Shown: positions 54,018-63,902 of the stretch, piece after piece
How the letters are laid out: each line of letters starts with the position of its first letter
Position numbering within the stretch: position 1 is the stretch's first letter
Assembly: GCF_004001065.1 (NCBI RefSeq)
Contig: NZ_BIML01000007.1
Span: forward strand, 124,001-188,000
Length of the DNA stretch: 64,000 nt
Source of the DNA: Paenibacillus xylaniclasticus
GTDB taxonomy: Bacteria > Bacillota > Bacilli > Paenibacillales > Paenibacillaceae
Direction of reading: 5' to 3'
The notes under the pieces: generated by a model
Told to the model about the DNA's origin: nothing
The model's database searches: none
What the model saw: the letters and a program-made list of their open reading frames with translations, nothing else
Translations under genes and position numbers: made by a program

Positions 54018-54737
54018 TTACATCCGGCATATGTCCTTTGGACAGCCTTCGCAGTGGCAAATATCTCGAAGATATTGCAGATCCTTAATAACAATACGGC
54101 TCTGCTCGATCGAGATGGCGTCGATTTTGCGTAACTCGCTCAGCATTCGGTTGACGCTTTCTCTCGTTGCACCGATCATATCGGCCAGCTCGGTGTTCGT
54201 GTGCGTCTTGGTGATGACGATATGGCCGTTATGCTCCATACCATACGTATTGCCGAGTCGAATGAGCAGGGAGCACAGCGCGCCGTGCTTGCCGAACATC
54301 ATCAGGTCCCGGAATTTCGTCTGTGTCATCCGGTGTACGAGCCCCATCCACTTCATGAACTCGACCGCCAGATCGCCATTTTGCCATAGCAGCACCTCCA
54401 GATCCTTCTGCCGGATCACTCCGATGATGCTGTCCTCAATTACTTCTGCGTTGAACACTTGTGTGGATTGGCGGAACGGATCTACCTGTCCGAACATATC
54501 GCCTTCTTGATACATGTATAAAATAAACTGCCGGCCTTCGTCTGACGACTTCGTAATTTTGATTCTGCCGCTGTGAATATAGTACAGCTTGTCGGCTTTC
54601 TCACCTTCACGAAATAGGAAAGTACCGCTGGACGCTTTCGATTCATACATAATTTGCTTCAGCTTCGATAAGCTGTCAGCCGAGAAGCATTCCGTATTCC
54701 GGACATTGATCTCTGCAGCTTGTGGTTTGGCGCTCAT
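54018..54737 (-). CDS. fnr: Fnr-type anaerobic regulator (Crp/Fnr family) with C-terminal cysteine cluster
   Basis: A 239-residue Crp/Fnr regulator. The cyclic-nucleotide-type beta roll (FLFREGEKADKLYYIHSGRI) is followed by the dimer helix and a helix-turn-helix (TNTELADMIGATRESVNRML). The C-terminus CHCEGCPKDICRM gives Cys-x2-Cys-x4-Cys, the spacing that binds the oxygen-sensitive 4Fe-4S cluster in Bacillus subtilis Fnr, unlike the N-terminal cluster of Escherichia coli. ATG 54737 is used, with GGAG 11 bases ahead. It is divergent from adhE-pfl; TGTGA-N6-TCACA boxes between them include one about 41.5 bases before the likely fnr start of transcription, so autoregulation is probable. Confidence 0.93.
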   Translation of the reverse strand: MSAKPQAAEINVRNTECFSADSLSKLKQIMYESKASSGTFLFREGEKADKLYYIHSGRIKITKSSDEGRQFILYMYQEGDMFGQVDPFRQSTQVFNAEVIEDSIIGVIRQKDLEVLLWQNGDLAVEFMKWMGLVHRMTQTKFRDLMMFGKHGALCSLLIRLGNTYGMEHNGHIVITKTHTNTELADMIGATRESVNRMLSELRKIDAISIEQSRIVIKDLQYLRDICHCEGCPKDICRM

Positions 54738-54799
54738 TCGTATAACCACTCCAATTCATCCGACTTACTACTATTGTAGTGTATTTACTAACTGCTGAA

Positions 54800-54836
54800 T
54801 GTGATATATATCACACCTATTGTGAAACGATTCACA
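54800..54836. promoter_or_regulatory. Two perfect Fnr boxes between fnr and adhE
   Basis: TGTGATATATATCACA (54800-54815) and TGTGAAACGATTCACA (54821-54836) both match TGTGA-N6-TCACA exactly. On the minus strand the first is centred about 41.5 bases ahead of the start expected from a -10 TACAAT at 54773-54778, the usual place for activation of fnr. Confidence 0.85.
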
Positions 54837-54863
54837 AATCGTTCATTTTATAACGCCCTCTTC

Positions 54864-54879
54864 TGTGATTTATATCATA
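54864..54879 (+). promoter_or_regulatory. Third Fnr box, ahead of adhE
   Basis: TGTGATTTATATCATA (54864-54879) matches with one mismatch. A centre at -41.5 would put the adhE transcript start near 54913, with TAAGCT as a weak -10. Confidence 0.75.
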
Positions 54880-54966
54880 GTGGCGTCATCTGCTGAGGAC
54901 TTAAGCTAATTGTAGATGATAACTCACATACGCGGCAACATTTTCATGTCAGGGAGTGGATGTAGC

Positions 54967-57576
54967 ATGGCGATGAGAGAAGAAGAGGCTGTCGTGCAGC
55001 TAACGGTTCAGGATGAGGTAGCGGCGCTTGTAGCAAAAGCAAAGCAGGCACAGCAGCAGTATTTAAAGCTTGATCAGGCACAGGTGGATCGGATCGTGCA
55101 GGCGATGGCGCTTGCAGGTATCGATCGGCATATGCAGCTGGCGAAGCTGGCAGTTGAGGAAACGGGAAGAGGCGTCTATGAGGATAAGATTACGAAAAAC
55201 TTGTTTGCTACCGAATATGTATACCACAGCATCAAGAGTATCAAGACGGTCGGCATTATAGAAGAAAATCAATATGAGAACTATCAGCTAGTAGCTGAGC
55301 CCGTCGGTATTATTGCTGGGGTAACGCCAGTGACGAACCCGACGTCCACGACGATGTTCAAAGCGCTTATCGCGGCGAAAACACGCAATCCCATTATATT
55401 CGCTTTCCATCCTTCCGCGCAGCAATCGAGTGCGGCGGCAGCTTCAACTCTCCTTGCTGCTGCGGTCGAGGCGGGCGCTCCAGACGGCTGCATTCAATGG
55501 ATCGAGCATCCATCAGTTGAAGCAACGCAGCTCTTGATGAATCATCCGGACGTTGCGCTCGTGCTGGCTACAGGCGGCTCCTCGATGGTGAAAGCAGCGT
55601 ACAGCACCGGCAAACCAGCGCTTGGCGTCGGTCCCGGCAACGTACCTTGCTTCATAGAACGGACTGCGAACGTACCGCAGGCGGTTAATGATTTGATCAT
55701 GTCTAAGACATTCGATAACGGGATGATTTGCGCTTCTGAGCAGTCTGTCATTATTGACGAGCCGGTTTATGCCGAGGTGAAGCGTTTAATGGCGGAGCAG
55801 GGCTGTTACTTCTTGAACCAAGAAGAGACGGAAGCCTTATCGAAACTCATTATTAATCCGGAGAAATGTGCAGTCAATGCTGTCATTGTCGGTCAATCGG
55901 CGATTTCCATTGCCCAGATGGCTGGCATTACCGTTCCGGCGGACACGAAGATCCTCGTTGCGGAGCTGACGGGAGTCGGCGATGACTACCCGCTCTCGGC
56001 GGAGAAGCTCAGTCCGGTGCTTGCTTGTTATAAGGTGAAAAATGCAGAGCAGGGCATCAGCCGGGCGGTAGAGGTCGTCAAATACGGCGGCATGGGCCAT
56101 TCGTCGGTTATCCATTCGCAGAATGATGATGTCATCGAGCAATTCGCACGCCGGCTGCAGACAGGACGCGTTATTGTGAACTCGCCTTCGACGCACGGCG
56201 CAATTGGCGATATCTATAACACGAATTTGCCTTCGCTGACGCTTGGCTGCGGATCGTACGGACAGAACTCGACGACTTCCAACGTCAGCGCGGTGAACCT
56301 GCTTAACCTGAAGCGGGTCGCCTATCGGACGGTCAATATGCAATGGTTTAAAATTCCACCAAAAATTTATTTCGAGAGAGGTGCAACGCAGTATCTTGAG
56401 AAAATGCCGGACATTACGCGTGTCATGATCGTCACGGACCCGATGATGGTTCAGCTCGGCTATGTTGATCGGGTCGAGTATTATCTTCGCAAGCGGCAGC
56501 AGCCAGTTGCGATCGAAGTGTTCGCTGACGTCGAGCCGGATCCGTCGGTCGATACAGTTGAACGCGGGCGTGCCCAGATGGCTGGTTTCAAGCCCGACTG
56601 TATTATTGCATTGGGCGGCGGGTCGCCGATGGATGCGGCTAAGGCGATGTGGCTGTTCTATGAATACCCGGATACAAGCTTCGACGCTTTGAAGCAGAAG
56701 TTTATGGACATTCGCAAGCGGGTGTACAAATATCCTCGTCTGGGACGCAAGGCTAAGTTCGTTGCAATTCCGACGACGTCGGGCACCGGCTCGGAGGTGA
56801 CGTCGTTCGCCGTAATTACCGATAAGCTGAAGGGCAATACGAAATATCCGCTCGCAGATTACGAGCTGACGCCGGACGTGGCGATCATTGACCCGGATTA
56901 TGTGTTCAGCCTGCCGCCAACGGCGGTCGCTGACACCGGCATGGACGTACTCACCCATGCCATTGAAGCGTATGTCTCGGTCATGGCGAATGACTATACG
57001 GACGGTTTGGCGATGAAGGCGATTAAACTTGTGTTCGACAATCTGGAGAAGTCGTATACGACAGGCGATCCGGTAGCGCGTGAGAAAATGCATAACGCTT
57101 CGACGATCGCTGGTATGGCATTCGCGAACGCTTTCCTTGGCATCAATCACTCGCTTGCGCACAAGTGGGGCGGCGAATACCATACAGCGCACGGCCGGAC
57201 GAACGCGATTCTAATGCCGCACGTCATCCGGTACAATGCGCAGCGGCCGACGAAATTTACTTCGTTTCCGAAATACGATCATTTCGTCGCCGATCAGCGA
57301 TATGCGGAAATTGCCCGTATGCTGGGACTGCCTGCAAAGACGACGGAGGAAGGCGTGAACAGCCTGATTGCGGCTGTCAGGAAGCTGAACAAGGCGCTTG
57401 GCATACCAGAGAAGTTCCAGGATCTTGGGTTCTCTGCTGCACAGTTCGAGGCGCGGGTGGATTACTTGGCAGACCGGGCGTTCGAGGATCAGTGCACGAC
57501 TGCCAATCCGCGTATGCCACTTGTCAAAGAGTTGGCAGAGGTGTACCGCAACGCTTTTTACGGAAGATTTGAGTAG
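54967..57576 (+). CDS. adhE: Bifunctional acetaldehyde-CoA/alcohol dehydrogenase
   Basis: An 869-residue fermentative enzyme reducing acetyl-CoA to acetaldehyde and then ethanol, regenerating NAD. The N-terminal aldehyde dehydrogenase domain has [32 protein letters not shown] and the catalytic Cys in [15 protein letters not shown]. The C-terminal iron-type alcohol dehydrogenase domain starts at about residue 460 ([14 protein letters not shown]), with [29 protein letters not shown] and iron ligands in [22 protein letters not shown] 54967 follows AGGGAGTGG; the frame to 54916 is not favoured. It starts the anaerobic operon under Fnr boxes, and pflB follows after 36 bases. Confidence 0.96.
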   Translation: MAMREEEAVVQLTVQDEVAALVAKAKQAQQQYLKLDQAQVDRIVQAMALAGIDRHMQLAKLAVEETGRGVYEDKITKNLFATEYVYHSIKSIKTVGIIEENQYENYQLVAEPVGIIAGVTPVTNPTSTTMFKALIAAKTRNPIIFAFHPSAQQSSAAAASTLLAAAVEAGAPDGCIQWIEHPSVEATQLLMNHPDVALVLATGGSSMVKAAYSTGKPALGVGPGNVPCFIERTANVPQAVNDLIMSKTFDNGMICASEQSVIIDEPVYAEVKRLMAEQGCYFLNQEETEALSKLIINPEKCAVNAVIVGQSAISIAQMAGITVPADTKILVAELTGVGDDYPLSAEKLSPVLACYKVKNAEQGISRAVEVVKYGGMGHSSVIHSQNDDVIEQFARRLQTGRVIVNSPSTHGAIGDIYNTNLPSLTLGCGSYGQNSTTSNVSAVNLLNLKRVAYRTVNMQWFKIPPKIYFERGATQYLEKMPDITRVMIVTDPMMVQLGYVDRVEYYLRKRQQPVAIEVFADVEPDPSVDTVERGRAQMAGFKPDCIIALGGGSPMDAAKAMWLFYEYPDTSFDALKQKFMDIRKRVYKYPRLGRKAKFVAIPTTSGTGSEVTSFAVITDKLKGNTKYPLADYELTPDVAIIDPDYVFSLPPTAVADTGMDVLTHAIEAYVSVMANDYTDGLAMKAIKLVFDNLEKSYTTGDPVAREKMHNASTIAGMAFANAFLGINHSLAHKWGGEYHTAHGRTNAILMPHVIRYNAQRPTKFTSFPKYDHFVADQRYAEIARMLGLPAKTTEEGVNSLIAAVRKLNKALGIPEKFQDLGFSAAQFEARVDYLADRAFEDQCTTANPRMPLVKELAEVYRNAFYGRFE

Positions 57577-57612
57577 TATTGGCTTCTATTCTACTAGGAG
57601 GTGCAGCAGGTT

Positions 57613-59868
57613 ATGGCAATTGAACAAAAGGAATTGAAGTCGAACGTATGGAGAGGCTTCGCGCCTGGTAAGTGGACGAAGCGCATTGATGTGAAAGATT
57701 TTATTGACCGCAATATGACGGTGTATACAGGCGATCATTCGTTTCTGGCCGGTCCGACCGAAGCGACGACGGAGCTGTGGCAGAACTTAAGCGTATTGTT
57801 GAAGCAGGAGCGAGACAACGGGGGCGTGCTGGATGTCGATGTCAATACGGTATCCACGATTACGTCGCATGCACCTGGCTATATTGATCAAACGAAAGAA
57901 AAAATTGTTGGCGTACAGACCGATGCGCCGCTGAAACGGGCTGTTCAGCCGTTCGGCGGCATCCGGATGGTGCAGGACGCTTGCGAAGCATATGGCTACA
58001 AGCTGCCGCAGGAGCTTGTCGACTTGTTCACGTCGATCCGCAAGACGCATAACCAAGGCGTGTTCGATGCGTATACGACGGAGATGCGCACGGCGCGCAA
58101 GGCAGCGATCATTACCGGTCTGCCGGATGCATATGGCCGCGGTCGTATTATCGGTGACTATCGGCGGGTTGCGCTGTATGGCGTAAATCGGCTTATCGAG
58201 GAGAAACGAATCGATCTGCTTCAATTGGAGGTCGATTCGATGACGGAGGATGTTATCCGGCTGCGCGAGGAGCTGTCGGAGCAGATTCGCAGCCTCGAAG
58301 AGCTGAAGCAGATGGCTGCATCGTATGGCTTCGATATTAGCGAGCCGGCTGCGAATGCAGTGGAGGCAGTGCAATGGCTTTATTTTGCTTATCTCGGGGC
58401 GGTGAAAGAACAGAATGGAGCGGCGATGAGCCTCGGACGCGTATCGACCTTCCTTGATATTTATATCGAGCGTGATATGCAGGAAGGAACGCTGACGGAG
58501 CAGGAGGCGCAGGAGCTGATCGACCATCTGGTCATGAAGTTACGGATCGTGAAATTTCTGCGTACGCCAGACTATAACGAGCTGTTCAGCGGCGACCCAA
58601 CCTGGGTGACGGAGTCGATTGGGGGCATCGGACTCGATGGCAGACCGCGTGTCACGAAGAACTCGTTCCGGTTCCTTCATACGCTGTACAATCTTGGTCC
58701 AGCGCCAGAGCCGAACTTGACCGTATTGTGGTCGACTCAGCTGCCAGAAGGGTTCAAAGCGTATTGTGCGAAGGTGTCGGCGGAAACCAGCTCGATCCAG
58801 TATGAGAATGACGATCTGATGAGGCCTTATCACGGTGATGATTACGGTATAGCATGCTGCGTATCGGCGATGCGGATCGGCAAACAGATGCAGTTCTTCG
58901 GCGCGCGGGCGAACTTGGCGAAGGCACTTCTCTACGCGATTAACGGCGGTGTCGATGAGAAGCTTGGCATACAGGTTGGACCAGCAATCGCCCCGATCAA
59001 AGATGACGTCCTGAACTACGAAGAGGTGATGAGCAAGTTCGAGATCGTGACGGAATGGCTCGCGAAGCTGTATGTTAATACGCTGAACGTTATTCATTAT
59101 ATGCACGACAAATATTGTTACGAGCGGCTGGAGATGGCGCTGCATGACCGTGACATTATCCGGACGATGGCGACCGGCATTGCGGGATTGTCTGTCGTCG
59201 CTGATTCGCTTAGTGCAATCAAGTATGCGAAGGTTCGTCCGATTCGGAACGAGCATGGAATCGCGATTGATTTCGCAATCGAGGGTGACTATCCGCAGTA
59301 TGGTAACAATGATGAACGTGTTGACTCTATAGCGGTTCATGTGACGGAATCGTTCATGAACAAAATTAGTAAGCACACAACGTACCGCGACTCGGTACCG
59401 ACGATGTCGGTGCTCACCATTACGTCAAATGTCGTGTACGGCAAGAAGACTGGCACAACGCCGGACGGCCGTAAAGCTGGCGAGCCGTTCGCTCCTGGCG
59501 CCAATCCGATGCACGGACGTGATCGCAAAGGCGCGCTAGCCTCGCTGGCTTCTGTTGCGAAAATTCCGTACGAAAGCTGCCAGGATGGCATATCGAACAC
59601 GTTCTCCATTGTGCCGAAGGCGCTTGGCCGTGAGGAAGAGACGCGAATTTCGAATCTCGTCGCTTTGCTTGACGGATATATGGCCAGCGGCGGCCATCAT
59701 CTGAACGTTAACGTGTTCGACCGGTCGCAGCTGCTGGATGCTATGGAGCATCCGGAGCAATATCCGCAGCTGACGATCCGCGTGTCGGGTTATGCGGTTA
59801 ACTTCATTAAGCTGACGCGCGAGCAGCAGTTAGACGTCATTAACCGGACATTTCACGGAACGATGTAA
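57613..59868 (+). CDS. pflB: Formate C-acetyltransferase (pyruvate formate-lyase)
   Basis: A 751-residue glycyl radical enzyme that converts pyruvate and CoA to acetyl-CoA and formate without oxygen. The active-site Cys-Cys is in [15 protein letters not shown], and the radical Gly is in [15 protein letters not shown] near the C-terminus. [11 protein letters not shown] and [20 protein letters not shown] are typical. AGGAGGTG at about 57595-57602 supports ATG 57613. It supplies acetyl-CoA for the adhE product just upstream, and its activase follows after 25 bases. Confidence 0.97.
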   Translation: MAIEQKELKSNVWRGFAPGKWTKRIDVKDFIDRNMTVYTGDHSFLAGPTEATTELWQNLSVLLKQERDNGGVLDVDVNTVSTITSHAPGYIDQTKEKIVGVQTDAPLKRAVQPFGGIRMVQDACEAYGYKLPQELVDLFTSIRKTHNQGVFDAYTTEMRTARKAAIITGLPDAYGRGRIIGDYRRVALYGVNRLIEEKRIDLLQLEVDSMTEDVIRLREELSEQIRSLEELKQMAASYGFDISEPAANAVEAVQWLYFAYLGAVKEQNGAAMSLGRVSTFLDIYIERDMQEGTLTEQEAQELIDHLVMKLRIVKFLRTPDYNELFSGDPTWVTESIGGIGLDGRPRVTKNSFRFLHTLYNLGPAPEPNLTVLWSTQLPEGFKAYCAKVSAETSSIQYENDDLMRPYHGDDYGIACCVSAMRIGKQMQFFGARANLAKALLYAINGGVDEKLGIQVGPAIAPIKDDVLNYEEVMSKFEIVTEWLAKLYVNTLNVIHYMHDKYCYERLEMALHDRDIIRTMATGIAGLSVVADSLSAIKYAKVRPIRNEHGIAIDFAIEGDYPQYGNNDERVDSIAVHVTESFMNKISKHTTYRDSVPTMSVLTITSNVVYGKKTGTTPDGRKAGEPFAPGANPMHGRDRKGALASLASVAKIPYESCQDGISNTFSIVPKALGREEETRISNLVALLDGYMASGGHHLNVNVFDRSQLLDAMEHPEQYPQLTIRVSGYAVNFIKLTREQQLDVINRTFHGTM

Positions 59869-59893
59869 CGACGAGCGAAAGAGGTGCAGACCG

Positions 59894-60667
59894 ATGAAAG
59901 GACGTATCCATTCCTTCGACACCTTCGGCACGGTTGACGGGCCGGGCATCCGCTTCGTCCTGTTCATGCAGGGCTGCGCGCTGCAATGTCTATATTGCCA
60001 TAACCCGGATTCTTGGGATACACAAGCGGGGAAGGCGATGGACGTCGAAGAAGTGTTGGCAGAAATTGAGCCTTATCTGGAATATTACCACCGATCTGGT
60101 GGTGGCATTACGGTGACGGGAGGGGAGCCGACACTGCAGGCTCCTTTCGTCGCCAGCTTGTTCACGGAGTGCAAGCGACGCTGGGGACTGCATACGGCGC
60201 TCGATTCGAACGGGTTCTGCGAGCCGAGCCATGCACAGCAGCTGCTAGAGGTGACCGATCTTGTGCTGCTTGACTTAAAGCAGCTCCATCCGCAAAAGCA
60301 TATTGCGTTGACGAGCCAGCCGAACGATCGGATGCTCCGCTTTGCAAAGACTTTGGACGACTTGAATATTCCGGTCTGGATTCGGCACGTGTTAGTTCCA
60401 GGCTGGACGGATGACGCTGCCGATCTGCGCATGCTTGGCGAGTTCATCGGATCATTGACGAACGTTAACAAGTTAGAGCTGCTTCCGTACCACCGGATGG
60501 GTGTCTACAAGTGGCAGCAGCTCGGTAAGGATTATCCGCTTGAGCATTGTCCGGTGCCAACAGATAGAGAAGTGCACCGGGCAAGACAGTTAATTGAGCA
60601 GGGAATCAAGAGCGCTTCTTATCATATGAATGCAGGAGGAACTAAGGATGGAAGCAATATCCACTAG
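59894..60667 (+). CDS. pflA: Pyruvate formate-lyase activating enzyme (radical SAM)
   Basis: A 257-residue radical SAM enzyme that installs the glycyl radical on PflB. Typical parts are SFDTFGTVDGPGIRFVLFMQ, the cluster motif GCALQCLYCHNPD (CxxxCxxC), GGGITVTGGEPTLQ for SAM binding, and LPYHRMGVYKWQQLG near the end. GAAAGAGGTGC precedes the ATG. Its 3' end overlaps the hemerythrin-like gene by 20 bases, so the two are translationally coupled. Confidence 0.97.
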   Translation: MKGRIHSFDTFGTVDGPGIRFVLFMQGCALQCLYCHNPDSWDTQAGKAMDVEEVLAEIEPYLEYYHRSGGGITVTGGEPTLQAPFVASLFTECKRRWGLHTALDSNGFCEPSHAQQLLEVTDLVLLDLKQLHPQKHIALTSQPNDRMLRFAKTLDDLNIPVWIRHVLVPGWTDDAADLRMLGEFIGSLTNVNKLELLPYHRMGVYKWQQLGKDYPLEHCPVPTDREVHRARQLIEQGIKSASYHMNAGGTKDGSNIH

Positions 60668-61202
60668 CCGGCATATCGAGCTTTCTTCGTCGAATCCTGA
60701 TGAGTTGTCGCTTGCCGAAGCAAAGCTGCGGCTAGACCACGAGCAGCTCCGGAAGCAGCTTCGAATGGTAGAAATGTATGCGAAGGAAGCGATGCGGATG
60801 GAGGACCCGGCTAACAGTCGGGTTCTCGCCGAACAACTTCACGGTCTGCTCGATCAGTTCGTTGCTGACTTGGAGCGTCATACGCAATGGGAGCAGGAGG
60901 TGCTGTTCCCGCTGCTGCTCACCTATTATCATCACGATCTGTCGCCGACGATCCGGCCCTCGTTCTGGGTGCTGGAAAAGGAGTATCAGCTTGGCCTCTC
61001 CTTCATTCAATCGTTTCGCGAGGAGCTTTGCCCGATAGCCGAATGTCCGTGCGATCGTTCTGGCCGCACCTGCGCACCGGAAGCAGCAGCTAATCTGGTG
61101 CAGGCATGCCTAATTTTTCATAATCATTTTACGATGGAAGAAGAAATTATATTGCCGTTAACTGAAAAGGTACTGACGGATTTGGAATATTTTTTCTCAT
61201 AG
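60648..61202 (+). CDS. Hemerythrin-like HHE domain protein at the end of the pfl operon
   Basis: A 184-residue helical protein with a hemerythrin-like di-iron pattern: LRLDHEQLRKQLRMVEMYAK, ERHTQWEQEVLFPLLL and IFHNHFTMEEEIILPLTEKV give the spaced His and Glu ligands. A cysteine-rich insert (CPIAECPCDRSGRTCAPEAA) lies before the last helix and is unusual. AGGAGG at about 60633-60638 fits ATG 60648. It overlaps pflA and so belongs to the anaerobic operon. Binding of oxygen, nitric oxide or iron is possible; a role in guarding the oxygen-sensitive glycyl radical system is inference. Confidence 0.82.
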   Translation: MEAISTSRHIELSSSNPDELSLAEAKLRLDHEQLRKQLRMVEMYAKEAMRMEDPANSRVLAEQLHGLLDQFVADLERHTQWEQEVLFPLLLTYYHHDLSPTIRPSFWVLEKEYQLGLSFIQSFREELCPIAECPCDRSGRTCAPEAAANLVQACLIFHNHFTMEEEIILPLTEKVLTDLEYFFS

Positions 61203-61314
61203 GATCGTTTACGGAAATCATCAGACATGTTACCATTATCAGTGGTGTTAATTACTGGGGGGCTGTCGCCGCGCCTCAATACAAGATACTTGATAAATTG
61301 AAATTTCTCAGATT

Positions 61315-61341
61315 AACCACTCCTGCCAGAGTGGCTTTCTG
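61315..61341 (+). terminator. Terminator behind the fermentation operon
   Basis: CCACTC pairs with GAGTGG around CTGCCA, then CTTTCT. Modest T run. Confidence 0.6.
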
Positions 61342-61397
61342 TGTATATACCGTCAGTCTTGATTCCTTTATTATAAGAAGGACACGCAGGATAGCCA

Positions 61398-61988
61398 GTG
61401 CACCCGGGAATCGATCTGGATAATACCGTACTAGATGCGACTGCTATATTCTTAGAGTACTATAATCGAGCGTCCGGTCTTTCTTTAACGGCAGCAGATG
61501 TGAAGAGCTACTATATTTATGAAGCTTACGGATGGGATATCGATCAGGTGGAAGAGGTGTACCTTAAGTACGGATACGATATTCATTGGCATTCGCAGCC
61601 GTTGCCGATGGCGGCGGATAGTATACGGAAGCTGTCGGAGGAGCATCGAATATCGTTTATTACAGCAAGGCCGGAGCGTTACCGGGATGTGTCGATCGAT
61701 TGGCTGAATCGGCATCGGTTCGTGCATGACAACGTCGTATGTACGGAGTATAAGCTTGCGCACTGTATGGAGGCGAACATCGATCTGTTGATTGATGACG
61801 GTCCACAATATGCTGAGCCTTTCGCAAAGGCGCGCAAGCCGATCATTCTGTTCGACCAGCCTTACAACCGGGATGTCGAACCTAATTCATTCGTATACCG
61901 TGCCGCAGATTGGAATGAAGTGATGAGACATATTCAGATGTTAACGGCTGCGAGCAGCCATGTATCGCAACAGCCAATCCGCAAGTGA
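61398..61988 (+). CDS. HAD-family phosphatase, 5'(3')-deoxyribonucleotidase-like
   Basis: A 196-residue HAD hydrolase. Motif I is GIDLDNTVLDA (DxDxT type), the second is FITARPERY with Thr, and the last is DLLIDDGPQYAEPF with the acidic pair. It resembles the NT5C/YqfW group of nucleotidases found in Bacilli. The start is a GTG at 61398 with GCAGGATAG ahead; a purely structural alternative start was not found. A terminator overlaps its last codons. Substrate not known. Confidence 0.8.
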   Translation: MHPGIDLDNTVLDATAIFLEYYNRASGLSLTAADVKSYYIYEAYGWDIDQVEEVYLKYGYDIHWHSQPLPMAADSIRKLSEEHRISFITARPERYRDVSIDWLNRHRFVHDNVVCTEYKLAHCMEANIDLLIDDGPQYAEPFAKARKPIILFDQPYNRDVEPNSFVYRAADWNEVMRHIQMLTAASSHVSQQPIRK

Positions 61989-62002
61989 TTGGCTGTTTTT
62001 AG
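61970..62002 (+). terminator. Rho-independent terminator overlapping the nucleotidase gene end
   Basis: ACAGCCAATC (61970-61979) pairs exactly with GATTGGCTGT (61987-61996), then five T. Confidence 0.9.
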
Positions 62003-62048
62003 GTGATGGGGCAGGGCGCTCGGATATCATCTTTTGGGGTGATGCTGC

Positions 62049-62612
62049 TTGTGGCTATTAATCATTGAGTTCGTCCTTTTGATAGGTTGGCTGGGGATCA
62101 AATGCAGCCTGCTTATCTTTTATAACGGGAGTAATTTGGATAGTTATTTTGCTCATTATCTTTATTATTTGTATTGTCAATTTCCTTTTGTAATCGTATT
62201 CATGCTCCTAGTTCTGTCGATATTTCTTATCCACGAAAAGATAAAAGAATATAAGACGAGAAGAACGTTCCGATTGTGGGCTGTCAGGAATAGCTTACGT
62301 GTCGCTAGGATCGCGATTATTGTGTTATTATGCCTAGCGTCTATTTCGATCACGATTCAAATTCACGAAGATTATAAAACTTATCAATCTAACGCCATCA
62401 TTGCAGACACGATCGTAGTTACAAGCTTTACTCTTTCTGATGGTGCAAGAATAAGTAACAGTGTGCTGCCCTATCAAATCTATACGGACCATGACGATGG
62501 AGCTTACTATTTATATAGAAAATTAAAGCTGCATAAACAAACGGCCTATTCGGTTAAGTATTTCATCAATCACAGCAATGAAAAAATTATATTGGATATT
62601 CGACCGGTATAG
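62049..62612 (+). CDS. Hypothetical membrane protein
   Basis: A 187-residue protein with three likely membrane helices (IIEFVLLIGWLGIKCSLLIF, FPFVIVFMLLVLSIFLIHEK, VARIAIIVLLCLASISITIQ) and a C-terminal outer domain of about 75 residues (TIVVTSFTLSDGARISNSVL). I do not recognise the family. The TTG at 62049 follows GGGGTGATG. Base composition is more AT-rich than the operon before it. Confidence 0.6.
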   Translation: MWLLIIEFVLLIGWLGIKCSLLIFYNGSNLDSYFAHYLYYLYCQFPFVIVFMLLVLSIFLIHEKIKEYKTRRTFRLWAVRNSLRVARIAIIVLLCLASISITIQIHEDYKTYQSNAIIADTIVVTSFTLSDGARISNSVLPYQIYTDHDDGAYYLYRKLKLHKQTAYSVKYFINHSNEKIILDIRPV

Positions 62613-62709
62613 GTCATATGCAGGGGCATTAAATACTAACGCCCCAAGAATGTGTCGTTAAAGCGGATTCGCTCTCGGCCCGCACTCCCTCCAGACGGCG
62701 CTATGGTGT

Positions 62710-63663
62710 TCATTGCAGCACGTACTCCGTAAGCAGCCAGCATACAAGAGCTGCTAGCCAAGATACTGAGGCGAACACGGCGACGATTTTGTTCTCGCTC
62801 CAGCCGTAATGAAGGCTGAAGTGATAATGAATGGGTGTCATTCGGAAGAGCCGTTTCTTCGTCCGCTTGTAATAAGCAACCTGAGCGATGACCGACAGCT
62901 TCTCGACCATGTAGACGAGGAACAACAGCGGCATGATGATTTCGACCTTCTCGATTACGGCTAAGAACGACAACGAGCCGCCAATCGCGAGTGAGCCTGT
63001 GTCGCCCATGAAAGCTTTGGCTGGATATTTGTTATAGAGTAACAAGCCAAGCAAGCAGCCAATCATAACGAGCGAGAATGTACGTACTTCCAGATGGTCA
63101 GAAATGACGAAAAAGAACAGGTAAGTCGGGATTGCTACATGAATAAGCAGTCCATCCAAGCCGTCCGTGAAGTTAATCGCGTTCGCCGATCCGACGATCA
63201 AGAGCAGCATAACTGCTATATAGATATAGATGGGAAGATGCCAAGCGTACCCGTTAACCAAGCTTATATCGCTGGTTAGACCGAATGAATCAAATAGTAC
63301 ATACAGCAATGCTCCTGTGAAGGTGAACTGCAGCACAAGTTTTGTTTTGCCTGAAATACCGGAAGGGTCCTGCCACGCGGCCTTCTTCATATCGTCCATG
63401 AATCCAATTGAGCTGAACAATAAGAAAATAACGCATAATAGACTCATAAGTAGGCTTGAATGGAACAGGAAGGAGGTTGCCGCGCCGATTAGCAGGATAA
63501 GACCAGCCATAAGTGGTGTGCCGCGCTTCGCTTGGTGATCCGGTGGGAGCTCGGCTCGTATCGGCTGTGTCAGCTTCAATGTGCGCAGTGTCCAGATGAG
63601 AATAGGAGTAAGTAAGGTGACGAATACGAAGGATACAACGGACATACCAACAATTCCAAGCAT
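62710..63663 (-). CDS. MraY-like phospho-N-acetylmuramoyl-pentapeptide transferase paralogue
   Basis: A 317-residue polytopic membrane enzyme of the MraY/WecA family, which links a sugar phosphate to undecaprenyl phosphate. MraY motifs are complete: DHQAKRGTPLMAGL, GFMDDMKK with the acidic pair, NAINFTDGLDGL, FMGDTGSLAIGG, and the MraY-specific histidine stretch IHYHFSLHYGWSENKIV (usually HHHFE). Ten membrane helices are likely. It is outside any mur/dcw cluster, so it is probably a second copy; the main mraY is expected elsewhere. The substrate could be UDP-MurNAc-pentapeptide or a related sugar. Confidence 0.87.
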   Translation of the reverse strand: MLGIVGMSVVSFVFVTLLTPILIWTLRTLKLTQPIRAELPPDHQAKRGTPLMAGLILLIGAATSFLFHSSLLMSLLCVIFLLFSSIGFMDDMKKAAWQDPSGISGKTKLVLQFTFTGALLYVLFDSFGLTSDISLVNGYAWHLPIYIYIAVMLLLIVGSANAINFTDGLDGLLIHVAIPTYLFFFVISDHLEVRTFSLVMIGCLLGLLLYNKYPAKAFMGDTGSLAIGGSLSFLAVIEKVEIIMPLLFLVYMVEKLSVIAQVAYYKRTKKRLFRMTPIHYHFSLHYGWSENKIVAVFASVSWLAALVCWLLTEYVLQ

Positions 63664-63902
63664 GAAAATTGCACCGCTTTCTGTGGAATGAATTAGGAGT
63701 TTTACAATATCTCACTGGTATATTATAACTAATTATTAGGACAAAACCATCAAGAAAATGATGCAGCCAGTTCACCGAGCTATTGGAGATGTGGTACGAT
63801 GAGGTTGGCTGCTTTTGTAAGCTGTTTATTCACTTCGGACAAGCGTAATGATCGAAAGACAGCGTCAGCATCCTAAATCTAATCAATCAGGAGTTGTTGG
63901 TA

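Noticed and set aside
55837-57192. A long open frame of 451 codons on the minus strand inside adhE
   Set aside because: It is the antisense shadow of a GC-rich coding gene: no motif, Arg/His-rich composition and no ribosome binding site. The same holds for other long antisense frames in alaS, ilvD, ureC, the glucan synthase gene and pflB.
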